DNA from: Bacteroidia bacterium
GTDB lineage: Bacteria > Bacteroidota > Bacteroidia > B-17B0 > Aurantibacillaceae
NCBI GenBank assembly: GCA_016787785.1
Contig: JAEUTO010000014.1
Coordinates: 124,001-188,000 of the forward strand
Direction: 5' to 3'
DNA: 64,000 bases
This document shows positions 16,776 to 25,555 of this stretch, one piece after another. A program made the position numbers and the translations under genes. Every line of letters starts with the position of its first letter. Position 1 is the first letter of the stretch. Under the pieces are notes generated by a model, which worked only from the letters and a program-made list of their open reading frames with translations, searched no databases and was not told the DNA's origin.

Positions 16776-17548
16776 TCAAAACGCTTGCCGTCAAATTCAG
16801 CATCTTTAAGATTGAGCTGTTCAAAATAAAAACTGAATGTAATAAGTTTCCAAAAATCTTTTTCAACCGGATTCTCGAGATCGATGTAAGCGTTTTTAAA
16901 AAATGCATAGGGCTTAAAAGAAATGTCTGCAGAGTAGTTTGATGTTAAATGAAACCATACGTTTTCTGCTTTACCATCACTGATATATTCGTTTCCGTAG
17001 GTCCCAAAGATCGGATAACCGCGATATCCCTTTTTAAATGTAACAAAAATGCCTCCGTATTTTTGTGGAAAAAGAGAGAACATAATCCCGATGTTACCAT
17101 AATAATTTCCCCAAAAACCTTTTCTAGTTACATTATTAAATGCATCTCTTACGGCGTATGCCTGAACGGAATCTTTTGTAGTAGGATATTCGGTAATAAA
17201 ATTGTCGTTAAAATCTTTTAGAAATTCACTTGAAAAATTCTGTTGTGTAAAGCCCTTTACACCTTTTAATTCAATATAAATACCCAGAATATGTTTATTT
17301 GTGAAGAGTCTGGCAAGATTAAACCCTGCTGAAGGATGAAGTCCTCCTGTTTTAAAAGAATTTATCCATGGGCAATGTAAATATTGCCAACCACATGTAA
17401 ATAATCTTGCTTGTGAATTATCATTAGGTAAAAAAAGAAAATTTAAATATTTATTTTTAAAAGAAAATTTTGTAGAGTCTTGTATGTTTGACTGAGCATT
17501 TAAGTGAATTGCAGTGATAATAAATATAGAAATAATTAATTTTCTCAT
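16736..17548 (-). CDS. Outer-membrane beta-barrel protein, apparent 3' frameshift
   Basis: 270 residues from ATG 17548 (a GTG at 17563 is less likely). The signal peptide is MRKLIISIFIITAIHLNAQ; the mature part is rich in alternating aromatic strands (GIYIELKGVKGF, GFWGNYYGNIGIMFSLF, WKLITFSFYFEQLNL), as in a small outer-membrane barrel. No named family recognised. The frame ends abruptly in DLITNMV, while an alternative frame continues to a proper barrel C-terminus (16695-16775); a single-base change near 16776 would restore about 284 residues. It begins 21 bases after the SpoIIE-type gene stop, on the same strand, so both are likely one operon and the barrel may be an output or a partner of that signalling protein. 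Confidence 0.65.
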   Translation of the reverse strand: MRKLIISIFIITAIHLNAQSNIQDSTKFSFKNKYLNFLFLPNDNSQARLFTCGWQYLHCPWINSFKTGGLHPSAGFNLARLFTNKHILGIYIELKGVKGFTQQNFSSEFLKDFNDNFITEYPTTKDSVQAYAVRDAFNNVTRKGFWGNYYGNIGIMFSLFPQKYGGIFVTFKKGYRGYPIFGTYGNEYISDGKAENVWFHLTSNYSADISFKPYAFFKNAYIDLENPVEKDFWKLITFSFYFEQLNLKDAEFDGKRFDSMVRADLITNMV

Positions 17549-17569
17549 TGCAGTAGCAATCACTTTTCA

Positions 17570-19894
17570 TTAAACCTTAACACCAATAACCAAAATATCA
17601 TCTATCTGTTCGTTATCGCCTTTCCAGTTATCAAAAAATTCAGCAAGATAGTTTTTCTGATCCTTTAAACTTTTTTCGTTTATAGAAACCAATAAGTCTT
17701 TAAAATTCTTTGTCATTAGTTTTTTTGAATTCTCGCCACCAAACTGGTCGGCAAAGCCATCGCTGAAGAGAAAGAAAGTGTCTTCTTTTTGTAATTCTAT
17801 CTGGTGCGTTTCAAAAACCTGTTCGTCTGGCGTTAAGCCGCCAATAGAGCATTTAGTAGCTTTATATTCGGTCAAGGCTTTAGTAGTATTATTTATTACC
17901 CATAAGGGCCGGTTAGCTCCTGCATAATCAATGGTTATTTTTTTCTCACCGTTCTTAATTATTGGCAAGGTGCAAAGCGAAAGGTCCATGCCATCGCGTG
18001 TTGCATTTAAATTATCGCCTGATTGGCGCAGGGCACCTTTTACGCCAAGATTAAGATGTTTTAATATTTCGCCAGGCCTGTATGATTCTTCAATAGCATC
18101 TTTTAATTTCTCCATGCCTATCATGCTCATGAAGGCGCCTGGCACACCATGGCCAGTACAATCAACCGCAGCAAAAATTATTTTGTTTTGGTCTTTAGCA
18201 TATTTATTGGAAAAGAAATAAAAATCGCCACTCACAATATCCTTTGACTTATAAAAGATAAAATAATCTTTTAAGTAGGGATCGATCTCTGAGTTGGGAG
18301 GCAAAATAGCATTTTGTATTCGTTTTGCGTAAATAATACTTTGCATCGTCTCCAGATTCTTCTCTTCAATTAAACGGCTCTTTTCTTCAATTTCTCCTTT
18401 CTGTTGGTTGATCTCAACGGCCTGTTTAGCTAATAAGGCATTTGCCTTTTTCTTTTGCATAATGTTCCTTATCAGGAAGAAGGAGAAGATGGCGATAATA
18501 AAAAAACCGCCCAACAAATAATTAAATACTTTTTTACGCTCCGCTATTTCCTGTTCTCTTATTTTCTTTTCTTTATTTGCTACGTTCAATTCCTTCTGCG
18601 ACATCTCCGTCAGGTATTTTTCTTTAAAGATCTTTTCTTTGGCATCTTTTAATTGCTTTTCTTTTAAAATTCCTTCCATCTGTTGCTGGCGGGTGATGAT
18701 CTTTAAATTCTCAATTTCTCTGGCGCGTTTTTCTGCTTCTAATTGTTTTTCGAGGATCTCTTTTTCTTTTTCAATAAATAATAAGCCTTTTATTTTTTTC
18801 TCTTGTTCAAACAAAGCCAGCTCATTCGCTTTTTTTTCTGCCTCCATTTTCTTGGCAAGCAATTCGGTTTCTTTTTCTTTAATTAGCGCCTGTTGCAGGT
18901 CCTGTTCTTTTTTAAGCATTTCAATTTCCTTTAGCTTATTTTCAGTCTGCATTCTTAAGTTATCTATTTCCAGTTTTTTGTTGCTCTCCATGGTAGAAGC
19001 AACTAATAGTTGTGTGGTTGCGCTAATGTCATTCAATTGTTTTTTAAACAGATGTTCGTACGAACCATCGGCATTAAATTCTTTTTTCTTTTTATTGAAA
19101 TAGATCTTGTTGGAAGGTTTATTGATGATGAAGCCCAAAACATCTTTAGTAGCGCCGGTTGCAAAGTTATCGCTTAGTGATACTTTCCAGTTCTCTAACT
19201 TATAAGCAACAGGATCGGAAACGTTAGCTGTTTTGGTACTTATAAGAATTGAGTTTTTAAGAAAGCCTTTTTTGTTGAAATGTATAATGTATTCCGATTG
19301 TAAATTCAATTTCAAATTAAAATTCCCATCTGCGCCTGTTGTTTGCTTTAAAACTGTGAGATCGTAATTATCTATTACTATTTCCACATCCTCCAGCGGT
19401 TTGCCATTTTTGGTTACCTGACCGGAGAAATTAAGCACCGATGTTTTTGTGTCATCTGCATTTTTTGAAAACGACTCTTCTTTTTCATTGTAAAAAGTTA
19501 TTTTACCATGCCATTGGTTATCTTTTAACGTGCCTTCTTGTTTTAGTTTCCCCCTTTCGGTATAGAATTTAGTTTTGCCGTTGGCAATGCCATTTTCGTA
19601 AGTTACTTCGCTTTTAATTTTATTGGTATTGGTGTGGTAGGTCTTCCAGAGACCATTCTTTAAATTGTTTTGAAAAAACCCGTCTTCAACAATTTGGTTG
19701 TGTTTAAGCAGTTTGTTCTTAATGCCTTTACTGTCTTTACCGAAATAGATCCAACGACCCTGTTTATCACCGTTCTTATCAATTTTATTAATAGTATCTC
19801 CTAAAAACAAGTCAAACTCTGTTTTGCTTTTTTGAGCCATTAGCTGGCTGAAGCCAGCGAGAAGGAAAAATAATATGGAGATCTTTAATTTCAA
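17570..19894 (-). CDS. MORN-repeat / coiled-coil / SpoIIE-type PP2C phosphatase membrane protein
   Basis: 774 residues, in order: signal peptide (1-20); MORN-like repeats of the YwqK type (about 40-135, KQGRWIYFG, NGLWKTY, NGKTKFY); a carboxypeptidase-regulatory-like beta domain (about 155-225); a long charged coiled coil (300-455); one TM helix (456-475); a second coiled coil; and a C-terminal SpoIIE/PP2C phosphatase (about 518-774) with SGDFYFF, AVDCTGHGVPGAFMSMIG, LFSDGFADQFGG and DDILVIGV, so the metal-binding Asp residues are present. It probably senses an envelope signal and dephosphorylates a Ser/Thr-phosphorylated partner such as a STAS protein. The start codon is TTG at 19894 with a TATCTTTA box at 19918-19911 just upstream. 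Confidence 0.85.
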   Translation of the reverse strand: MKLKISILFFLLAGFSQLMAQKSKTEFDLFLGDTINKIDKNGDKQGRWIYFGKDSKGIKNKLLKHNQIVEDGFFQNNLKNGLWKTYHTNTNKIKSEVTYENGIANGKTKFYTERGKLKQEGTLKDNQWHGKITFYNEKEESFSKNADDTKTSVLNFSGQVTKNGKPLEDVEIVIDNYDLTVLKQTTGADGNFNLKLNLQSEYIIHFNKKGFLKNSILISTKTANVSDPVAYKLENWKVSLSDNFATGATKDVLGFIINKPSNKIYFNKKKKEFNADGSYEHLFKKQLNDISATTQLLVASTMESNKKLEIDNLRMQTENKLKEIEMLKKEQDLQQALIKEKETELLAKKMEAEKKANELALFEQEKKIKGLLFIEKEKEILEKQLEAEKRAREIENLKIITRQQQMEGILKEKQLKDAKEKIFKEKYLTEMSQKELNVANKEKKIREQEIAERKKVFNYLLGGFFIIAIFSFFLIRNIMQKKKANALLAKQAVEINQQKGEIEEKSRLIEEKNLETMQSIIYAKRIQNAILPPNSEIDPYLKDYFIFYKSKDIVSGDFYFFSNKYAKDQNKIIFAAVDCTGHGVPGAFMSMIGMEKLKDAIEESYRPGEILKHLNLGVKGALRQSGDNLNATRDGMDLSLCTLPIIKNGEKKITIDYAGANRPLWVINNTTKALTEYKATKCSIGGLTPDEQVFETHQIELQKEDTFFLFSDGFADQFGGENSKKLMTKNFKDLLVSINEKSLKDQKNYLAEFFDNWKGDNEQIDDILVIGVKV

Positions 19895-19976
19895 TCTATA
19901 ATTTGAACTACTAAAGATAGATATAAATTAAAAATTAAAAAATAGGTTGTTTGAGGTCTTATTTACCTATATATGA

Positions 19977-21125
19977 TCACATAAAAACAGATTGCACCTG
20001 CTCGCGTAAATTATAATGATTGCTCATTACTTCACCGTAAGCCCCCGCCGTTCTTAATGCCATTAAATCTCCTCGTTCTGTTAATGGCAGTTCAACTGCT
20101 TTTCCAAAACAATCGCTGCTTTCGCAAATAGGCCCAACTACGTCGTATTTTGTGGTGTTTGGGGCATTTGGTTTTGAGATATTTTCGATCTTATGATAGG
20201 CCTGGTAAAGGGCGGGACGGATCAACTCGGTCATGCCGGCGTCTAAAATAGCAAAATTAGTGTTGATGCCGTTTTTAATATAAAGCACACGTGATATTAA
20301 ACTACCACTTTGCGCAATAATAGAACGGCCTAATTCAAAATGTATCTGTTGCGATGGCCCCAATTCAAGAAACTGTTTAAAAATGCCGAAATAAGCTTCA
20401 AAATCTACAACGGCCTTTGCTTCAGGCTGGTGATAATCAACACCCAAACCACCACCAACATTGATATGCGGCAATAGAAAGCCTTTTTGTATGAACCATT
20501 TATTTATTTCGTTGGCACGGATACATAAATTCTTAAAAGGGTTAAGGTCTTGTATCTGCGAACCAATATGGAAATGTAGGCCGGTGAAGTTTAAATTAGA
20601 TAACGTTCTTAATACATCCAGCACAGCGTCAAACTCGTAAGGGTTAATACCAAATTTGTTCTCTTCTAGTCCGGTAGTAATGTATTTGTGCGTGTACGCG
20701 TCAACGTTAGGGTTAATGCGTAACGCAATATTAGCTGTTGTATTTTTATTTTTAGCTAATTGATCTATTACTTTTAGTTCGTGAATACTTTCCACATTAA
20801 AACAAAAGATAGAATTATCCAATGCAAAATTTATTTCTTTATCGCTTTTACCAACGCCGGCAAAAGCAATATCAGTATTTTTAAATTTACATTCCAGTGC
20901 ACGTTTTACTTCGTTACCGCTTACGCAATCGGCTCCTAATCCGGCACTCCTGATCATTTCTAAAAGGGTAGGGTGTGCATTTGCCTTTAATGCATAATGT
21001 ATATGATAATTTGCGGGAGCCGCTTTTTTTAATTCTTCTAAAGTTCTTTTTAAAAGACTTAGATCGTAGAAATAGAAAGGTGTTTCGAGCGTGCTAAAAT
21101 GCTCTATATGTTTTTTACTGAACAT
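19977..21125 (-). CDS. lysA: Diaminopimelate decarboxylase
   Basis: Last step of lysine biosynthesis: meso-diaminopimelate to L-lysine and CO2, PLP-dependent, cytoplasmic. 382 residues, slightly shorter than the common 415. The PLP lysine is in YHIHYALKAN (about 41-50), the barrel motifs GADCVSGNEV, GLHFHIGSQI and NVGGGLGVDY are intact, and the active-site Cys lies in GPICESSDCFG. ATG at 21125. It starts 7 bases after the lysC stop and is surely co-transcribed with it. Confidence 0.94.
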   Translation of the reverse strand: MFSKKHIEHFSTLETPFYFYDLSLLKRTLEELKKAAPANYHIHYALKANAHPTLLEMIRSAGLGADCVSGNEVKRALECKFKNTDIAFAGVGKSDKEINFALDNSIFCFNVESIHELKVIDQLAKNKNTTANIALRINPNVDAYTHKYITTGLEENKFGINPYEFDAVLDVLRTLSNLNFTGLHFHIGSQIQDLNPFKNLCIRANEINKWFIQKGFLLPHINVGGGLGVDYHQPEAKAVVDFEAYFGIFKQFLELGPSQQIHFELGRSIIAQSGSLISRVLYIKNGINTNFAILDAGMTELIRPALYQAYHKIENISKPNAPNTTKYDVVGPICESSDCFGKAVELPLTERGDLMALRTAGAYGEVMSNHYNLREQVQSVFM

Positions 21126-21132
21126 TTTTGAA

Positions 21133-22455
21133 TTAGTTATAATTAAACAATCCTTTATTTAACGCTTTTAGGGCGTCGTTCTTTAAATTTCCATTTACTA
21201 AAACAGAAATGTTGTGTGAGCTTCCGCCGTAGGAAACCATGCGTAAAGGAATATCTTTTAAAGCCTCTAACACTTTATTGGCATAGCCGGGCTGATCTTT
21301 TGGTAACTGACCAACAATACAAATAATGGTTTGGTTCTCATCAATTTCAACCTGAGCAATTTCTTTAAGGTCTTTTAAAATTTCTTTTAGGTTCTTCGAA
21401 TTATCTATTGTTAATGACACCGCAACTTCAGAAGTGGTGATCATATCAATAGAAGTTTTGTAACGTTCAAAAATTTCGAATACGGCACGTAAGAAACCGT
21501 GTGCTAAAAGCATTCGATCGCTTTTTATGTTAATGGCGGTGATGCCGTCTTTAGCAGCAACTGCTTTAATACCTTCTTTAGTATTTATGTTTGCGATCAA
21601 CGTTCCTTTTGCTTCGGGCTGCATGGTGTTTTTTAACCTTACAGGAATATTACGTTTTTGTGCCGGTAAGATGCAGGTTGGATGCAGGATCTTTGCACCA
21701 AAATAAGCTAACTCGGCAGCTTCATCAAAACTCAATTCGCTAATGGGATGAGTTTTATTTACAATGCGCGGGTCGTTATTGTGCATACCGTCAATGTCCG
21801 TCCAGATCTGTACTTCGGGACTTCTGATAGCCGCACCAATAATAGAGGCGGTATAATCGCTGCCACCACGTTTTAAATTATCAATTTCGCCAAAAGCATT
21901 GCGGCATATGTAACCCTGCGTGATAAATAATTTTTGTCCTTTGTGTTTATTTAGTTCTTCGAGAATATATTTTTCAATGTAGTCAATGTTTGGTTCATCG
22001 TTCTCGTCAATGCGCATAAAATTAAGCGCTGGTGAAAGAACGGAATCTACATTAATTTCTTCGAGATAATAATGGAAGAGGGCAGTGCTTAATAATTCGC
22101 CCTGCGCTAAAATTGCTTTTTCTTCGTTGGTGGTAAACATGTCCAAAGTAAAAGCGGTAATGTAGCTAAAATGATTTTCGATTAAATTCTTTGCTTTTTC
22201 TAAACTTGTTTCTTTGCTGTATAGCGCTTTTATTTCGGTAAAGTATTTTTCTTTTAAGGCGTTTATTTGTTTGGTGGCCTGTTCTATATTTTTGCTGTAC
22301 AAAGAATTGCAAATTTCAACCAAAGAATTGGTGGTGCCGCTCATGGCGCTTAGTACAACAATTTTTGGCGTATCGTTAACGGTTAATTTTACCAGATCTT
22401 TTATTCTTTGGGCAGAACCCACGCTTGTGCCGCCAAATTTTAATACAAGTAACAT
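21133..22455 (-). CDS. lysC: Aspartate kinase
   Basis: First step of the aspartate family: phosphorylation of L-aspartate. 440 residues, monofunctional (no homoserine dehydrogenase domain). Kinase signature KFGGTSVGSAQRI at the N-terminus, SAMSGTTNSL, then LKRGGSDYTASIIGAA; two ACT domains lie at about 290-440 (AINIKSDRML, VSYGGSSHNISVLV), consistent with feedback control by lysine or threonine. ATG at 22455. A potential folded leader lies 45-108 bases upstream, and lysA follows. Confidence 0.94.
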   Translation of the reverse strand: MLLVLKFGGTSVGSAQRIKDLVKLTVNDTPKIVVLSAMSGTTNSLVEICNSLYSKNIEQATKQINALKEKYFTEIKALYSKETSLEKAKNLIENHFSYITAFTLDMFTTNEEKAILAQGELLSTALFHYYLEEINVDSVLSPALNFMRIDENDEPNIDYIEKYILEELNKHKGQKLFITQGYICRNAFGEIDNLKRGGSDYTASIIGAAIRSPEVQIWTDIDGMHNNDPRIVNKTHPISELSFDEAAELAYFGAKILHPTCILPAQKRNIPVRLKNTMQPEAKGTLIANINTKEGIKAVAAKDGITAINIKSDRMLLAHGFLRAVFEIFERYKTSIDMITTSEVAVSLTIDNSKNLKEILKDLKEIAQVEIDENQTIICIVGQLPKDQPGYANKVLEALKDIPLRMVSYGGSSHNISVLVNGNLKNDALKALNKGLFNYN

Positions 22456-22499
22456 AATTGTTTATTTTTTAATAAGGTGATTGATAAATTTAATTTTTG

Positions 22500-22563
22500 G
22501 TGTAAGAGAGACCGTAGCTCTCAAATAATTATTTAATGGCATGAGAGCCATTTACATTTACAC
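22500..22563 (-). ncRNA. Candidate structured leader of the lysC-lysA operon
   Basis: In the leftward transcript GUGUAA (22563-22558) can pair with UUACAC (22505-22500), enclosing two hairpins: AAUGGC-GCCAUU with a 6-nt loop (22552-22535) and GAGAG-CUCUC with a 7-nt loop (22522-22506). The loop of the first contains CUCUC, able to pair with the GAGAG arm of the second, so two exclusive folds or a pseudoknot are possible. It does not match the lysine riboswitch as I know it. Prediction by eye only. Confidence 0.35.
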
Positions 22564-22619
22564 TTTATCTGAAAATTAAATTTCATTTTGGATAACAAAG
22601 AAAAAAAATTCTTTAAGAT

Positions 22620-23453
22620 TTACAAAATTTTTGAAGCCGGTGTTTGTAAATAAAACTTGTAGTTAGTGTTTAAATGTATGTTTGGTGTTTTGTCAAAGAT
22701 CCCAAAAACACTGCTACCACTGCCACTCATGCACGCGTAAATTGCACCGGAATTGTAAAGCGCATCTTTTAGTTCTTTAATTTGTGGATATCTTTTAAAC
22801 ACCGTTTCTTCAAAATCATTCTTTAAATGATATTTCCATTCGCCAATAGGTATTTTTTCTACAACAAGCCTTAGGTCTTTTTCTGGTTGCCTTGGGATAC
22901 AATTACTATAAGCTTCTTTGGTGTTGCTATGTGTGCCCGGATAAACCGTTAAGATATAATAGTTGCGTAGATCAACCCTTACATCGGCAAAGGAATCGCC
23001 GCGGCCAGTAGCTAAAACTGGCGAGTTTTTAATAAAAAAACTGCAGTCGCTTCCTAATTTAGAGGCAAGCGCACTTTTTTGTGAGAACTTGAGGTTAAAC
23101 GCAAATTTCTTATCGATAAGTTCTATAAAAAAAGCCGCATCGGCGCTGCCGCCGCCTAATCCGGCGCCCATAGGTATGTTTTTATGCAAGTGCACTTTTA
23201 TGGGTGGAATTGGTTTTATTTCAGATAAAAGTTGCCATGCTTTATAGATAAGATTATCTTCTTTTTTACCATCAATTAAAATACCGCTTTGCGAAAAAGT
23301 AAAAAGTTCTTCAGAGTCATGGTTCTCAATCACCTCAAGGGCATCACGCCATGCAATAGGATAAAAAACGGTCTCAATATCATGAAATCCGTCGGCCCTT
23401 TTTTGGGTGATATTTAGTCCAAGATTTATTTTACTATTTGGAAAAACTAGCAT
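22620..23453 (-). CDS. ispE: 4-diphosphocytidyl-2-C-methyl-D-erythritol kinase
   Basis: GHMP kinase of the non-mevalonate isoprenoid pathway; phosphorylates CDP-methylerythritol with ATP. 277 residues from ATG 23453, which gives the family N-terminus FPNSKINLGLNI; an earlier start at 23525 would add 24 unrelated residues. The ATP loop NIPMGAGLGGGSADAA and the C-terminal ACMSGSGSSVFGIF are intact. It opposes the rightward lipoprotein gene at 23527 with a 73-base divergent gap. dxr of the same pathway is at 37178-38332. Confidence 0.94.
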   Translation of the reverse strand: MLVFPNSKINLGLNITQKRADGFHDIETVFYPIAWRDALEVIENHDSEELFTFSQSGILIDGKKEDNLIYKAWQLLSEIKPIPPIKVHLHKNIPMGAGLGGGSADAAFFIELIDKKFAFNLKFSQKSALASKLGSDCSFFIKNSPVLATGRGDSFADVRVDLRNYYILTVYPGTHSNTKEAYSNCIPRQPEKDLRLVVEKIPIGEWKYHLKNDFEETVFKRYPQIKELKDALYNSGAIYACMSGSGSSVFGIFDKTPNIHLNTNYKFYLQTPASKIL

Positions 23454-23526
23454 TTTTTTAACATATTTTGTTGGTTCAAATATTTTTGCTAAATTGCAAC
23501 AAATTATTTCAAAACTATTTATCAAA

Positions 23527-24519
23527 ATGAAAAAAATTACTTTAGGTTTATCAGTTTTAGCCGTTGCGGCTCTTTTCTTAACAAGCTGTAATAAAAAGGA
23601 AGCCCCATCTCCTGTGGCTGATACAGAATTTGAAAGCGCTGTTGACGCATCTTACGCTAATACTATAGCTACTGATATTGATGCTATTGCCGGTTTTTTA
23701 GGTGAGAACGCTTATGCAAAATTCTTTAACGTTGCCCCAGGTGGAACTACAATAACTCCAACAAATATTTCAGGCGTTTCATCGTCATTTACATGGCCAG
23801 CAAATACAAAATGTGCCGATGGTAAAGTGCGTTCCGGTACAATTGTAGTTACGTACTCATTTACTGACATTAACGCAAGTTACTATCGTGATTATGGATT
23901 TATTGGATTTATCTCTTTAAATAACTATGTTGTTGATGGATGGATGGTTGATGATTCAACTACTATGCCGGCAAACAATACAACGCCTCGTTTTACCGTT
24001 ACAAACTTAGCACCTTCTGCTAATCCAAATCCAGCTACTACTAAGTTAAAATGGCAAATTTCCGGTCATTTAAATATGACAAATGTTGCTGACCCTACTA
24101 AGAAAATGACATGGATCGGTAAATTGAACAAAACTATCTCTAACACGTCTTCTTTATTACCTCCTCCAAGCAACTTAACACCAATTACATGGACAATGGC
24201 TGTGGTTGAATACGATGGTGAGTTCAAGGGTGTTACTCCTGGTAATGTACCTTATACTTACACAGTAGGTACAGAAAAACCATTGGTAAGAAATTATACC
24301 TGTTCTCCTGATAAAGTTTTAGGTATTGTTACTACACCTTCAGTTTCGTCTATTAACTCTGAATTCCATCCTTTTATTTCAGGTGTTGCTTCGTTTACAA
24401 CAGCTGAAAAAGATCCTAGAGCAATCGATTATAATGGTACAGATGCTGTTTCTCCTTGCGATAACAGTGGAAGTATTACTATTAAAGGTATTGAATACAA
24501 AGTTGACTTTAAGAAATAA
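23527..24519 (+). CDS. Lipoprotein of unknown function
   Basis: 330 residues from ATG 23527, giving a clear lipoprotein signal MKKITLGLSVLAVAALFLTSC with the acylated Cys at 21. The mature part is Thr/Ser/Asn-rich with an all-beta look (SGTIVVTYSFTDINASYYRDYGF, LKWQISGHLNMTNV, MTWIGKLNKTIS). I recognise no named family. Codon use looks somewhat smoother, with many ACT/ACA codons, which fits a highly expressed surface lipoprotein. It ends before a strong terminator shared with the convergent gene. Confidence 0.7.
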   Translation: MKKITLGLSVLAVAALFLTSCNKKEAPSPVADTEFESAVDASYANTIATDIDAIAGFLGENAYAKFFNVAPGGTTITPTNISGVSSSFTWPANTKCADGKVRSGTIVVTYSFTDINASYYRDYGFIGFISLNNYVVDGWMVDDSTTMPANNTTPRFTVTNLAPSANPNPATTKLKWQISGHLNMTNVADPTKKMTWIGKLNKTISNTSSLLPPPSNLTPITWTMAVVEYDGEFKGVTPGNVPYTYTVGTEKPLVRNYTCSPDKVLGIVTTPSVSSINSEFHPFISGVASFTTAEKDPRAIDYNGTDAVSPCDNSGSITIKGIEYKVDFKK

Positions 24520-24533
24520 CCTTAAATAAATTA

Positions 24534-24567
24534 CAAAAAAAGCCGCTTCACAAGAGCGGCTTTTTTT
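24534..24567. terminator. Strong bidirectional intrinsic terminator
   Basis: A-run, then AGCCGCT (24541-24547), a 7-nt loop, AGCGGCT (24555-24561) and a T-run. The stem is perfect and flanked by A6 and T7, so it serves both the rightward lipoprotein gene and the leftward DUF481-like gene. Confidence 0.9.
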
Positions 24568-24571
24568 ATGA

Positions 24572-25318
24572 TCAAAATTTATAGCTTAAACCATTTTTTA
24601 GGGTGTAAGTAAGATCGGGAATACCAATTGGCTGTTTTGTATCGTACAATAAATTAAAACCCACTTTAAAATTAAAATGACCGGTGATTATTATTTCGAA
24701 GGCCGTATCATTTGCTATACGAAAATCATCAAAGTTAGCGAGGTTAGGCTGGTAAAATGTGGTTGAAGTGAACTCAACTTTTTTTGAACTCAAACTTAAG
24801 GTTAAATAACTACTTATACGGTTATTGTAGCTTTCAATAGAATCGTTATTCTGGCTTTGGTATTCATACATATACAATACGGCCGTATAAGCCCTGAAAT
24901 TGGGCTGTTTTACAAGTTTGAACCTTGGCCCGGTGCCTGCAAGATAACGTCTGTCGAGTAACAAAATGCGGTTGTATTGCGCTTGCACAAAAGCTTCCCA
25001 GGTTAAAACCTGCGAAAGCTTGTAATTGTATCTGAAATGCTGATAACCTGAGTTAACAAAATCCTGTTTACCCGCTTTAATAAAGGCGAGATCACCAATA
25101 GCTAAAACCCTGTGTCGATTGTGCACATATTGGCTGTGGATATTAACACCTAATGAAATAACCTGACTTGTGTTTTGATTGATGTTAAAGTTAAGGTCTG
25201 CCTTGCCAATAAAGCCGTTCGTATCCTTCAAAAAACGTTTGCTTTCAATATTTATAACCTGCGCAGTTATTTTAATTTGAAAAACGGATAAACAAAAAAG
25301 GCAAAAAATTAGTCTCAT
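24572..25318 (-). CDS. DUF481-like outer-membrane barrel protein
   Basis: 248 residues from ATG 25318, with signal peptide MRLIFCLFCLSVFQIKITAQ. The mature part alternates strands and turns (LNFNINQNTSQVISLGVNI, YRYNYK-type segments, WEAFVQAQYNRILLLDRRYLAGTGPRFKL) and ends TLKNGLSYKF with a C-terminal Phe, the normal ending of an outer-membrane barrel. The LAGTGPRF segment matches the DUF481 family. A start at 25396 would place 26 unrelated residues before the signal. Function unknown. Confidence 0.75.
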   Translation of the reverse strand: MRLIFCLFCLSVFQIKITAQVINIESKRFLKDTNGFIGKADLNFNINQNTSQVISLGVNIHSQYVHNRHRVLAIGDLAFIKAGKQDFVNSGYQHFRYNYKLSQVLTWEAFVQAQYNRILLLDRRYLAGTGPRFKLVKQPNFRAYTAVLYMYEYQSQNNDSIESYNNRISSYLTLSLSSKKVEFTSTTFYQPNLANFDDFRIANDTAFEIIITGHFNFKVGFNLLYDTKQPIGIPDLTYTLKNGLSYKF

Positions 25319-25400
25319 TTTGGAGTCCAAATTTATAAAGAGTCTGTTTATATTTATATAAAACTTTTGTTTATTATTGATTTTTGTGTGAAACAAGGCG

Positions 25401-25440
25401 AATTTTGCAGCAATAATGAGCTTAATTATTGCGAAAAATT
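25401..25440. other. Imperfect palindrome in divergent gap
   Basis: AATTTTGCAGCAATAAT (25401-25417) and ATTATTGCGAAAAATT (25425-25440) are inverted copies with a 7-nt centre. It lies between the divergent DUF481-like and SPOR genes and could be a regulatory site or a hairpin; no family is recognised. Confidence 0.35.
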
Positions 25441-25555
25441 AAACGATGTTGCAGGCAAAAATATGAAAGAACATTGCGTTAGATAAATTTTATACAGACT
25501 AGCAGATAAATCATATATTTTACTTCATTTTTATACCTTTGTTCAAAATCCCGGC

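Noticed and set aside
18639-19103. Rightward ORF of 154 codons rich in Ser and Phe
   Set aside because: It is the complement of the Lys/Glu-rich coiled coil of the SpoIIE protein.
22456-22619. Lysine riboswitch (L-box) ahead of lysC
   Set aside because: The region is too short and lacks the conserved five-helix core; only a small fold is possible.
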